Of a stretch of 5,552 nucleotides of DNA, positions 1-5,461 are shown one piece after another. The stretch spans positions 1 through 5,552 of the forward strand of contig NZ_CAADXO010000075.1 in the NCBI RefSeq assembly GCF_900753045.1. The letters run 5' to 3'. The position numbers and the translations under genes are program-made. This DNA is from an uncultured Phascolarctobacterium sp. Its GTDB lineage: Bacteria > Bacillota > Negativicutes > Acidaminococcales > Acidaminococcaceae. Position 1 is the stretch's first letter. Every line of letters starts with the position of its first letter. Under the pieces are notes generated by a model. That model did not search any database. It had not been told where the DNA came from and was given only the letters and a program-made list of their open reading frames with translations.

Positions 1-334
1 CAATTTCATTTACCGTCATTCCCAGATAGTATCGGGCATAAATTCGCTTTGCCTGTTTCTCCGGCAGCTTCATCACAGCGGCATAAACCTGCTCCTGAAA
101 CTGTTTTTCCTCCAGAAGCATCTCCGGCGCCTGGGGCTTCAGCAGGATCGCATTTTCAATGCCGTTGTCGCAGTCCAAAGAGTAGTGCGCCTTATAGCGA
201 TACATCCTCCGGTCATAAGCAGCTTCTGCACGCTCAGCAGAACGAATCGTCTCCAGCACATCTTCTGTTACTTCTACAAAGTGATCGGTTTTATAAACAT
301 CGGGATACAATTCCCGGAGATTGACTTTCTTCAT
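1..334 (-). CDS. Sigma-70 region 4-like regulatory protein of a conjugative element (3' end missing)
   Basis: The frame starts at ATG 334-332 and stays open to the window edge, giving 111 residues beginning MKKVNLRELYPDVYKTDHF. The start is fixed by GGAGGT at 345-340, 5 nt before the ATG. The visible part is charged, with Tyr- and Arg-rich segments (YDRRMYRYKAHYSLD), then a helical stretch (about residues 75-111) with LPEKQAKRIYARYYLGMTVN, the beginning of a sigma-70 region 4 helix-turn-helix. From memory, this resembles the roughly 140-aa sigma-like proteins (Orf7-like) in the regulatory segment of Tn916/Tn1549-type elements, usually near excisionase and integrase genes. The DNA-recognition helix would lie beyond the window. 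The likely role is transcriptional control of element genes; promoter specificity cannot be seen. The start is covered by a strong hairpin (341-386). An unrelated HTH regulator remains possible. Confidence 0.82.
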   Translation of the reverse strand, partial: MKKVNLRELYPDVYKTDHFVEVTEDVLETIRSAERAEAAYDRRMYRYKAHYSLDCDNGIENAILLKPQAPEMLLEEKQFQEQVYAAVMKLPEKQAKRIYARYYLGMTVNEI

Positions 335-456
335 TATGTACCTCCATTTCGATTCACGGGCGGTTGACGAGTGAATCGAAATGAGGCGGGGATCGACAGC
401 GACATACTTCGCACGCCTTCCCGAAAAATCGACAGCAAAAAACGCCAACTCCCCAT
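334..456 (-). CDS. Possible 40-aa leader ORF overlapping the sigma-like gene start
   Basis: A minus-strand frame begins at ATG 456-454 (MGSWRFLLSIFREGVRSMSL) and has a second in-frame ATG at residue 18. It ends at TAA 336-334, sharing one base with the ATG of the sigma-like gene (TAATG). The frame passes through the whole SD-covering hairpin, so translation of it would melt that helix and deliver ribosomes to the next start. I see no Shine-Dalgarno before either ATG, and the first ATG lies in the loop of the terminator hairpin at 437-471. The peptide is not recognised. The overlap is the main argument for it; chance is quite possible. Confidence 0.25.
   Translation of the reverse strand: MGSWRFLLSIFREGVRSMSLSIPASFRFTRQPPVNRNGGT
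340..386 (-). promoter_or_regulatory. Long hairpin containing the Shine-Dalgarno of the sigma-like gene
   Basis: A perfect 13-bp inverted repeat, CATTTCGATTCAC at 345-357 and GTGAATCGAAATG at 371-383, flanks a 13-nt spacer. On the minus-strand RNA the helix can grow by three pairs (386-384 with 341-343) if G344 bulges, giving 16 bp. The 3' strand then contains most of the GGAGGT Shine-Dalgarno at 345-340. This is directly readable from the sequence. Translational repression of the sigma-like gene is inferred. The same palindrome could instead be a DNA operator. Confidence 0.65.
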
Positions 457-471
457 AACGGGAAATCGGCG
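437..471 (-). terminator. Intrinsic terminator or attenuator upstream of the sigma-like gene
   Basis: On the minus strand CGCCGATTTCCC (471-460) pairs with GGGGAGTTGGCG (454-443) around the 5-nt loop GTTAT. This gives a continuous 12-bp helix with three G-U pairs, followed at once by six T (442-437). It has the canonical form of a Rho-independent terminator and is the best-formed one in the window. It lies 100 nt before the sigma-like start, inside the leader transcribed from the promoter at about 800. It would therefore cut that transcript short unless bypassed. Confidence 0.72.
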
Positions 472-526
472 CAACAAAAATACCTACTATTCTGCTGATT
501 TAGATGGAACGATAATACTGATAGAT

Positions 527-557
527 AGTCATACTCCCCCGGAGGAGGGGCAAGACT
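527..557. other. Imperfect GC-rich hairpin next to a T/A run
   Basis: Minus-strand AGTC (557-554) and GACT (530-527) close an imperfect stem whose core is CCCCTCC...GGGGG, with 1x1 mismatches. On the plus strand the closing GACT runs into a T run (557-563), so it could work as a weak plus-strand terminator. No plus-strand gene is present to need one. On the minus strand it would just be another structured part of the leader. The role is unknown. Confidence 0.35.
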
Positions 558-595
558 TTTTTTAGCTGGTGTAACTCATGGCTATTGTGAATGAC

Positions 596-633
596 AAAAA
601 TTGACACGGCGGCATCCTCCTATGTGCCGCCGT
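596..633 (-). terminator. Leader hairpin 3:4, possible attenuator terminator
   Basis: ACGGCGGCA (633-625) and TGCCGCCGT (614-606) form a perfect 9-bp GC-rich stem with a 10-nt loop. Five T (600-596) follow after a 5-nt gap, so termination would be weak or conditional. The loop contains AGGAGG directly abutting an ATG, which is too close for normal initiation. The 5' arm can alternatively pair with the 3' arm of the upstream hairpin at 684-716. Confidence 0.45.
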
Positions 634-661
634 ACCAGATTACAGGGTGTAGGGTCGTCGT

Positions 662-769
662 TCATTTTAGATAGACGAAAGGAAACGGCGGCTCTGATTT
701 TTTCAAAGCCACCGTTGCAAAGTGCATAACAATATAGTCGCTGTGCGATGGCTTTTTTTCTTTTGCCAT
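662..769 (-). CDS. Possible 35-aa leader peptide
   Basis: ATG 769-767 opens a 35-codon frame starting MAKEKKPSHSDYIVMHF and ending PPFPFVYLK before TGA 664-662. It is Lys-rich at the N-terminus with a hydrophobic, Pro/Phe-rich end, and its composition is more protein-like than the other tiny frames here. It covers both arms of the hairpin at 684-716 and stops 28 nt before the 606-633 hairpin, where an attenuator leader peptide would be expected. Against it, no convincing Shine-Dalgarno precedes the ATG, and the ATG sits in a hairpin arm. A 27-aa frame starting MNDDPTPCN (665-582) overlaps its stop by ATGA. I do not recognise either peptide family securely. Confidence 0.33.
   Translation of the reverse strand: MAKEKKPSHSDYIVMHFATVALKKSEPPFPFVYLK
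684..716 (-). other. Leader hairpin 1:2, alternative partner of the 606-633 hairpin
   Basis: AACGGTGGCT (716-707) pairs with AGCCGCCGTT (693-684). Inner pairs 706-704 with 694-696 extend this to 13 bp around an A-rich 7-nt loop. The stem is complete only on the minus strand, where T/G positions make G-U pairs; on the plus strand they become mismatches. That favours a minus-strand RNA function. GCCGCCGT at 692-685 is also fully complementary to ACGGCGGC at 633-626, so this hairpin and the next are mutually exclusive with a 2:3 pairing. Confidence 0.5.
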
Positions 770-771
770 CG
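746..771. other. Short hairpin near the 5' end of the leader
   Basis: CGATGGC (746-752) and GCCATCG (765-771) form a 7-bp stem around a 12-nt pyrimidine/purine loop, about 20 nt after the inferred transcription start. On the minus strand the stem includes the only ATG (769-767) of the 35-aa candidate ORF. On the plus strand two G-U pairs and one G-C pair could extend it. The role is unknown. Confidence 0.4.
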
Positions 772-797
772 TGCGGCAACTTTTTCACTTTTCTTTT

Positions 798-888
798 ATC
801 TTAACAGGCAATCCTCACAGAAATGTCACGGACATACTCCATTTCGACAAAATAACAAGCTGAAATCTCACCAATCTGTGAGATTTCA
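798..888 (-). promoter_or_regulatory. Operator/promoter copy A, driving the leader of the sigma-like gene
   Basis: Reading the minus strand there is an A6 tract (896-891), a perfect 11-bp palindrome TGAAATCTCAC / GTGAGATTTCA (878-888 and 861-871, 6-nt loop), the box TGACATTTCTGTGAGG (828-813), and a -10-like TAAGAT (803-798). The box holds two TGA(C/G)-type half-sites 11 bp apart, the spacing typical of OmpR-family direct repeats. No good -35 exists at the standard distance, as expected for an activated promoter. Transcription would start near 791 and run leftward into the leader. Every element and spacing matches copy B before the ABC gene. Confidence 0.68.
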
Positions 889-899
889 AATTTTTTGAG

Positions 900-933
900 G
901 AAAGCCGAGAGGAAATGCCTCCTCCCGGCTTTC
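900..933 (-). terminator. Terminator-like hairpin after the permease gene
   Basis: GAAAGCCG (900-907) and CGGCTTTC (926-933) form an 8-bp stem, extended inward by GAGG/CCTC (909-912 with 921-924) after a 1x1 mismatch. It begins 38 nt past the permease stop. The 3' flank is CTTTCCTC rather than a clean T run, so termination may be incomplete and some read-through into the leader is possible. Confidence 0.45.
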
Positions 934-971
934 AATAGGTTTATGATTATCTATTGTAGCAATCTCTGTCG

Positions 972-3605
972 TTACTCCGAAGTCCTCAGCCGCTCCACCA
1001 CAGTTCCCTTGTTAAAGAAGTGGAGAACGATCAGCGGAATAACCGCAGCCAGCAGCAGATAAAGCACACCAATGACCAGAACCGGAACCAATGTAATATT
1101 CAGAGTAAAGAACCACATGGAAGGGCCATTCAATGCGCTCTTTAGCACTGTGACTGCCAGGATCGCTGCGACTGCTCCGCCGATAATGTCCGCACCTACG
1201 GCATAGTAGATGCCCTCATAGACCGTCAAGCGGCGAAGCTGCTTGCCGGTCATACCGATGCTCTGCATGGTAGCAAACTCATGGCGGCGGGTGATGATGT
1301 TGGTAATAATCATGTTGGCAAAGTTAATCAGTCCTGCAAAGGCCATGATGCAACCAATCAGACCGCCGATAACCAGGATCATGCTGCGGACCGAATCAAG
1401 CTGCTCTTTCAACAGCTTGGTGGAAGTATAGGCAACCGAAGTATTTTCACTCACATAGCTGCTCAAAAATTCTTCCATCTGCGGCTGCAAGGCTTCATCC
1501 ACATTGAATCCATAAGTCAGCAGCGTGGGAGCGTCATAGATTTCCTTAAATACAGTGTCCGGCAGATACACAAAAGGAGCATCAGCGGCGATGTGCGCCT
1601 GGGCGGTGGTGCCTGTCGGCGTTTCGGTTTCCGTTCCCACGAGGATCGCTTTTGCAAGGATAGTGCTGGTTTTGACCAGTTCCCCATCCTTGTAGAAGGA
1701 AATGCTCTCTCCAACCTGTAACTGATCGGTCAGCGGAGTGTTCCTTGGTTCCTCTGTCAGTTTGTCCATGGGGCAGCCAATAATGACATATTCTCCGGTA
1801 GCCATTTTCTGCGTTAAGGTTTCGGCATCTTTTTCGCCTTCAAAAATACGCATATCAGCCCAGAAATTTTCGGAGGCCCCCATCACATTGCCAAAATAGC
1901 GCCTTTCGGTATCAGAACTTGTGTACAGGCTATATCCCTGATAGCTTTGATTTACGACGCCTTCTTCCTCATGAAACAGCTCTATGCCGCTTAAATCTTC
2001 AAACCCATAGTCAACCAATACATTTCTATCGTCTTTTGTATTTCGGTAGAGATAGCGTTCATCCTCAACTCCGGGCTGTCCGGCAATCAGATCCACCGCC
2101 TGTTGTGAGAGCGTATCTTTATGGTGCTGAACGCTTTCCATTACATTAAATGCGGCTGAGTTATAGACATTAAAATCTGTTCTGGTGACACGGTTTACCC
2201 ACTTTTCTTCATCAAGGCTTTGCGTCACAATGATGATAGAGTTAAACAGGACGATGCACAGAAGCAGGGAAATAATGATGAACGCTGAACGCCGACGATT
2301 GCGGCCCAGGTTGGAAAAGGCCATACGGGACAGCTTTACCCCATTGGTTCGCTTGGCACTTCTCTTTTTATAGGCGTTCTGCTCGGTGTAGCGAATCGCC
2401 TCCAGAGGAGAAATCTTTGCCGCCTTTTTTGCAGGCTTCCTGGTGCTGATAAACACGGTCAGGATTGTAAAGAGAGCGGCGATAACAAAAATTAGCGGCG
2501 AGGTCGATACGGATGTACCCACCATAGAGTATTCAAGGTTAATGATCTCTGTCACGATAGGAAGCAGCACCCAACCGGCAAAGAAACCGGCGATCAGACC
2601 AATAGGCAGTCCGATCAGCGTGAGCCAGACCGCCTGACGGTTCACAATGCCCTTGATCTGCCGTGTGGAAGTGCCAATCGTCCGCAGCAGGCCGTATTGA
2701 CGAACATCCTGCATCACAGAAATATCAAAGATATTGTAGATCAGTAGGTATCCGCACACGACAAACATCAGGATAAATACAACAGCAAACACGATGGACT
2801 CTGATGAAGTCAATCCCTGGGACATTTGATTTTCAGAGGCGAGAATGAAATTGTCTGCGCCCATATCCTCTGGATTGCCGCCAATGGAGTAAACGAACTC
2901 ATTCAACTGCTGCTGAACATTTTCTTTATTCTTCAGCACGACATCGGAAAAAGTAACGCCGGACATTTCATGGTCTACCGCATAAGTGTTCTGGACCACA
3001 TCGGGGTTTTCCTTTATAAACTGCTCTGAAACAGTCGCAACGCTCACAGAGTCATTGCTTGCTTCCCACCAGCCGGAAAGCACCATATCATAATGATAAG
3101 TTTTCCCCCGCAGTTCAAATTCCAGCGGAACCGCTGCGCCAATCTTTGGTTCTACACCCAGCGCCTTCAGCGCCAAATCCGTGGTGGCGATCTCATTCGC
3201 TTTCTCCGGTGCAGCTCCGTGAGTAGGCACACAGAAGGTCAGCTCCTGCTGCACACTGTCCGCATAATTAATCTCAATGGAATGGCTGGAAGTATTGCTT
3301 GCATAGCCAATGATGCGCCGGTGACCTGCCTGCTCCACAAAATCGCTGTTTACAAGCTGCTCGTACTGTTCCTCCGTCATATATCCTAAAGTGCCATCCG
3401 CCTTGCTGCCTTTCTGCATTTGCAGAGAGAGCTGGATGGAGGACGCCATATTGAACGCCAGGGAAGTGATAGAGGTAAATAGGAAAGCAGTCAGGATAAT
3501 TGCCAGCAGTGCAGCCAGATTGCGTACCTTATTCTTTTTGAAATAGCGTTTGGATAGCTTGGTAATTACTTCGGAATTATTGTTGCCAAATAAAATGTCA
3601 TTCAT
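972..3605 (-). CDS. FtsX/MacB-type ABC transporter permease, 877 aa
   Basis: This is the membrane subunit of the ABC system encoded just upstream. Hydrophobic segments lie at about residues 30-53, 268-292, 326-350, 369-387, 439-461, 742-766, 796-822 and 836-863. The eight TMs form two 4-TM FtsX units, each with a large extracytoplasmic domain after its first helix (about 54-267 and 462-740). The cytoplasmic loops carry typical FtsX-like features: QYGLLRTIGTSTRQIKGIV (303-321), ISPLEAIRY (398-406) and HEFATMQSIGMTGKQLRRL (775-793), with a charged C-terminus, VVERLRTSE. ATG 3605-3603 is preceded by a G-rich Shine-Dalgarno, AAGGGGGGCGGG, and the ATPase stop is 14 nt upstream. Such transporters move or expel lipids, peptides and antimicrobials mechanically; the substrate is not visible. 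The protein is full-length, with no frameshift seen. Confidence 0.93.
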   Translation of the reverse strand: MNDILFGNNNSEVITKLSKRYFKKNKVRNLAALLAIILTAFLFTSITSLAFNMASSIQLSLQMQKGSKADGTLGYMTEEQYEQLVNSDFVEQAGHRRIIGYASNTSSHSIEINYADSVQQELTFCVPTHGAAPEKANEIATTDLALKALGVEPKIGAAVPLEFELRGKTYHYDMVLSGWWEASNDSVSVATVSEQFIKENPDVVQNTYAVDHEMSGVTFSDVVLKNKENVQQQLNEFVYSIGGNPEDMGADNFILASENQMSQGLTSSESIVFAVVFILMFVVCGYLLIYNIFDISVMQDVRQYGLLRTIGTSTRQIKGIVNRQAVWLTLIGLPIGLIAGFFAGWVLLPIVTEIINLEYSMVGTSVSTSPLIFVIAALFTILTVFISTRKPAKKAAKISPLEAIRYTEQNAYKKRSAKRTNGVKLSRMAFSNLGRNRRRSAFIIISLLLCIVLFNSIIIVTQSLDEEKWVNRVTRTDFNVYNSAAFNVMESVQHHKDTLSQQAVDLIAGQPGVEDERYLYRNTKDDRNVLVDYGFEDLSGIELFHEEEGVVNQSYQGYSLYTSSDTERRYFGNVMGASENFWADMRIFEGEKDAETLTQKMATGEYVIIGCPMDKLTEEPRNTPLTDQLQVGESISFYKDGELVKTSTILAKAILVGTETETPTGTTAQAHIAADAPFVYLPDTVFKEIYDAPTLLTYGFNVDEALQPQMEEFLSSYVSENTSVAYTSTKLLKEQLDSVRSMILVIGGLIGCIMAFAGLINFANMIITNIITRRHEFATMQSIGMTGKQLRRLTVYEGIYYAVGADIIGGAVAAILAVTVLKSALNGPSMWFFTLNITLVPVLVIGVLYLLLAAVIPLIVLHFFNKGTVVERLRTSE

Positions 3606-3619
3606 AGTCCCGCCCCCCT

Positions 3620-4285
3620 TTACTGCACGATCTTACCATCCTCGATCCGAATGATGCGGTCGGCAAGCTGGGCGATCTCACTGTTATGGGTAATCATCAC
3701 GAGGGTCTGATGGAATTTCTGGCTTGTGGTTTTCAGAAGCCCCAGCACATCGGCGCTGGTCTTGCTGTCCAGATTGCCAGTCGGTTCATCAGCCAGGACG
3801 ATTGCAGGCTTTGACACCAAAGCGCGGGCAATGGCTACGCGCTGCTGCTGGCCGCCGGAGAGGTTATTGGGCATATTGTTCAGCTTATCCTCCAGCCCCA
3901 GCATCTGAACGACTTCTTTCATAAACTTCTTGTCTACCTTGTTTCCGTCCAGCTCCACAGGCAGCACGATATTTTCGTAGACATTCAGCACCGGAACCAG
4001 ATTGTAATTCTGGAAGATGAAGCCAATCTTTCTCCTACGGAAGATGGTAAGCTGCTCATCTTTCAATGTTGAGAGTTCACGTCCATCCACAATAACCTTG
4101 CCAGAGGTCGGCACATCCAACCCACCAATCATATTCAGCAGTGTAGATTTACCGCTGCCGGAGGTTCCTACGATGGCAACAAATTCGCCCTTTTCAATGG
4201 AGAGGGTCACACCATCCAAGGCTCTGGTAATGTTCGGTTTTGCGCCATAATATTTTTTTAGTTCAGTCGTTTGCAAAATGCTCAT
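3620..4285 (-). CDS. MacB/LolD-type ABC transporter ATP-binding protein, 221 aa
   Basis: This is the cytoplasmic ATPase partner of the following permease. From MSILQTTELKKYYG the motifs are complete: Walker A GTSGSGKST (40-48), Q-loop Gln92 in FIFQNYNL, signature LSGGQQQRVAIARAL (142-156), Walker B IVLADEP (162-168) with catalytic Glu167, D-loop NLDS (171-174), and H-loop His200 in MITHN. The sequence and length are typical of the exporter/peptide-resistance class paired with FtsX permeases. An upstream in-frame ATG at 4297 would add MVFF, but the AAAGGA Shine-Dalgarno at 4302-4297 overlaps it and serves the ATG at 4285, with a somewhat long 11-nt spacer. The gene is separated from the kinase by 144 nt holding its own promoter, so the transporter pair can be induced separately from the sensor pair. 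Confidence 0.96.
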   Translation of the reverse strand: MSILQTTELKKYYGAKPNITRALDGVTLSIEKGEFVAIVGTSGSGKSTLLNMIGGLDVPTSGKVIVDGRELSTLKDEQLTIFRRRKIGFIFQNYNLVPVLNVYENIVLPVELDGNKVDKKFMKEVVQMLGLEDKLNNMPNNLSGGQQQRVAIARALVSKPAIVLADEPTGNLDSKTSADVLGLLKTTSQKFHQTLVMITHNSEIAQLADRIIRIEDGKIVQ

Positions 4286-4317
4286 AAAGAACACCATCCT
4301 TTCTTTTTGATAAACCC

Positions 4318-4408
4318 ATTGTAACGACCAAACCTCACAGAAATGTCATGAGCCACAAAAAATTTCTGCTAAATTCGGCCCCAAATGTCACGAACCTGTG
4401 ACATTTCA
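4318..4408 (-). promoter_or_regulatory. Operator/promoter copy B, driving the ABC transporter genes
   Basis: The minus strand has an A6 tract (4414-4409), a palindrome with 9-bp arms AAATGTCAC / GTGACATTT (4406-4398 and 4391-4383, 6-nt loop), the box TGACATTTCTGTGAGG (4348-4333) and a -10 TACAAT (4323-4318). Start would be near 4311, leaving a 25-nt leader to the ATG at 4285. The palindrome half-site GTGACATTT recurs in the box 42 bp further on, about four helical turns, so both would lie on one face of the DNA. It is very probably the target of the neighbouring OmpR-type regulator, by analogy with other kinase/ABC modules. Confidence 0.75.
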
Positions 4409-4429
4409 TTTTTTCGGGGCGTGCCTGCT

Positions 4430-5461
4430 CTACTTTCGGAGCAGGAAAACAGAAAAGGTTGAGCCTTTCCCAACTTCCGATACCACCCAGATATAACCGC
4501 CCTGCAAGGTCACAATCTCACGAGCCAGATACAGGCCAATCCCAATACCGTCCACATCATGCACCGCATCTTCCCGGTAAAACCGCTTGAAAATCGTTCC
4601 CTGGTGCTGCTCTGAAATGCCAATGCCGGTGTCGGCAATGTCGATCTTCACATACATTTCCCAGCCTTCCACCGACACATGGATCTGCCCGCCTGCCGGG
4701 GTGTACTTCACTGCGTTATCCAGAATGTTAAACAGGGCTTCGCTTGTCCATTTTCTATCATGGCGTGCATCCAAATGCTCCGGGCATTCCACCTGCACAT
4801 CTATTTGTTTCTTTTCGGCATTGAGCAAAATCCCGCCCAGGGCAGCAGCAAGGGTATCATAAACCGGCTGCTGTTTTTGCTCCAGTGAAATGACTCCTGT
4901 TTCCAGGCGGGAGGTTTTAATCATGGCTTGCATGAGGAAGTCCAGCTTATCAAGCTGGCTGGCCTGGGCTGTCAGAAATTCCTTTTGCTTCTGCGGGGGA
5001 ACCTCGTTTTCAAGCAGCGTGTTGTTGATCATCTTCAAGTTGGCAATCGGGGTCTTGACCTGATGGGAGATGTCAGAAATCAGCTCTTGCAGGTCAGCCC
5101 GTTCCTTTGCGATGCTGTTTTTATTTTCCTGCATGACCTCGTACAGTCGCCCCAGCCGGTAGTTGATTTTATAGAACAGGTTTTCTTCTTCAACCGTCTG
5201 CTTGGGCTGCATATTTTCGGAGAGCATATCATCCATCTGACCACAAAAGGCATCGGAGAACCGGACCAGCTTCCGACGAATCAGCGCCACAAAGCTGATG
5301 ACGCAGAGCAGCACAAAAAGACTGAACAGGAACACACACCGGACAGCGGTTATATTCTGGGTCAGCAGATGAACAGCGGTGCAGACTGCACCAACCGCCA
5401 GCAGCAAAAGCGTTCCCAAAAGGACGCAGGCTTTGTTGATGGAGAGTTTTCGCATATTCAT
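4430..5461 (-). CDS. Sensor histidine kinase with two TM helices and almost no external loop, 343 aa
   Basis: This is the membrane sensor that should phosphorylate the upstream response regulator. Starting at MNMRKLSIN, TM1 is about 12-33 and TM2 about 40-61, with only some six residues between them and no HAMP domain. A short helical linker leads to the DHp H-box SDISHQVKTP with phospho-acceptor His133. The catalytic domain has N-box NILDNAVKYTP (245-255), G1 DTGIGI (277-282), F-box IFKRFYRED (290-298) and G2 GIGIGLYLARE (305-315). The ATG at 5461-5459 overlaps the regulator's TGA as ATGA, and GGAGGGG at 5475-5469 gives 7-nt spacing. A start 7 codons earlier lies upstream of that site and is less likely; another ATG lies two codons on. 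The tiny loop suggests sensing inside the membrane or through the permease, as in BceS-like kinases. Confidence 0.95.
   Translation of the reverse strand: MNMRKLSINKACVLLGTLLLLAVGAVCTAVHLLTQNITAVRCVFLFSLFVLLCVISFVALIRRKLVRFSDAFCGQMDDMLSENMQPKQTVEEENLFYKINYRLGRLYEVMQENKNSIAKERADLQELISDISHQVKTPIANLKMINNTLLENEVPPQKQKEFLTAQASQLDKLDFLMQAMIKTSRLETGVISLEQKQQPVYDTLAAALGGILLNAEKKQIDVQVECPEHLDARHDRKWTSEALFNILDNAVKYTPAGGQIHVSVEGWEMYVKIDIADTGIGISEQHQGTIFKRFYREDAVHDVDGIGIGLYLAREIVTLQGGYIWVVSEVGKGSTFSVFLLRK

Noticed and set aside
49..324. Plus-strand 91-aa frame
   Set aside because: It is the antisense shadow of the sigma-like gene, which has a good Shine-Dalgarno and recognisable sequence.
345..383. 13-bp inverted repeat as an insertion sequence end or attachment site
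   Set aside because: The arms face each other across only 13 nt, no transposase or target duplication is seen, and the position over the ribosome binding site gives a simpler explanation.
371..565. Plus-strand 64-aa reading frame
   Set aside because: It has no Shine-Dalgarno, its composition is not protein-like, and it lies antisense to the terminator and SD hairpin of the leader.
557..614. 16-codon frame MPPCQFLSFTIAMSYTS after AGGAGG in the hairpin loop
   Set aside because: AGGAGG directly abuts the ATG with zero spacing, and the ATG is in the stem, so normal initiation is unlikely.
582..788. 68-codon minus-strand frame starting with GTG (MKKLPHDGKRKK...)
   Set aside because: The GTG lies only about 3 nt after the inferred transcription start, with no Shine-Dalgarno, and the frame runs through three hairpins. 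Its last 27 codons (from ATG 665) could be a separate tiny ORF, but the whole frame is not convincing as a protein.
861..896. Palindrome plus T6 read as a plus-strand intrinsic terminator
   Set aside because: No plus-strand gene ends here, and the same palindrome with the same 60-nt spacing to a promoter box recurs at 4383-4408. An operator explains both copies better.
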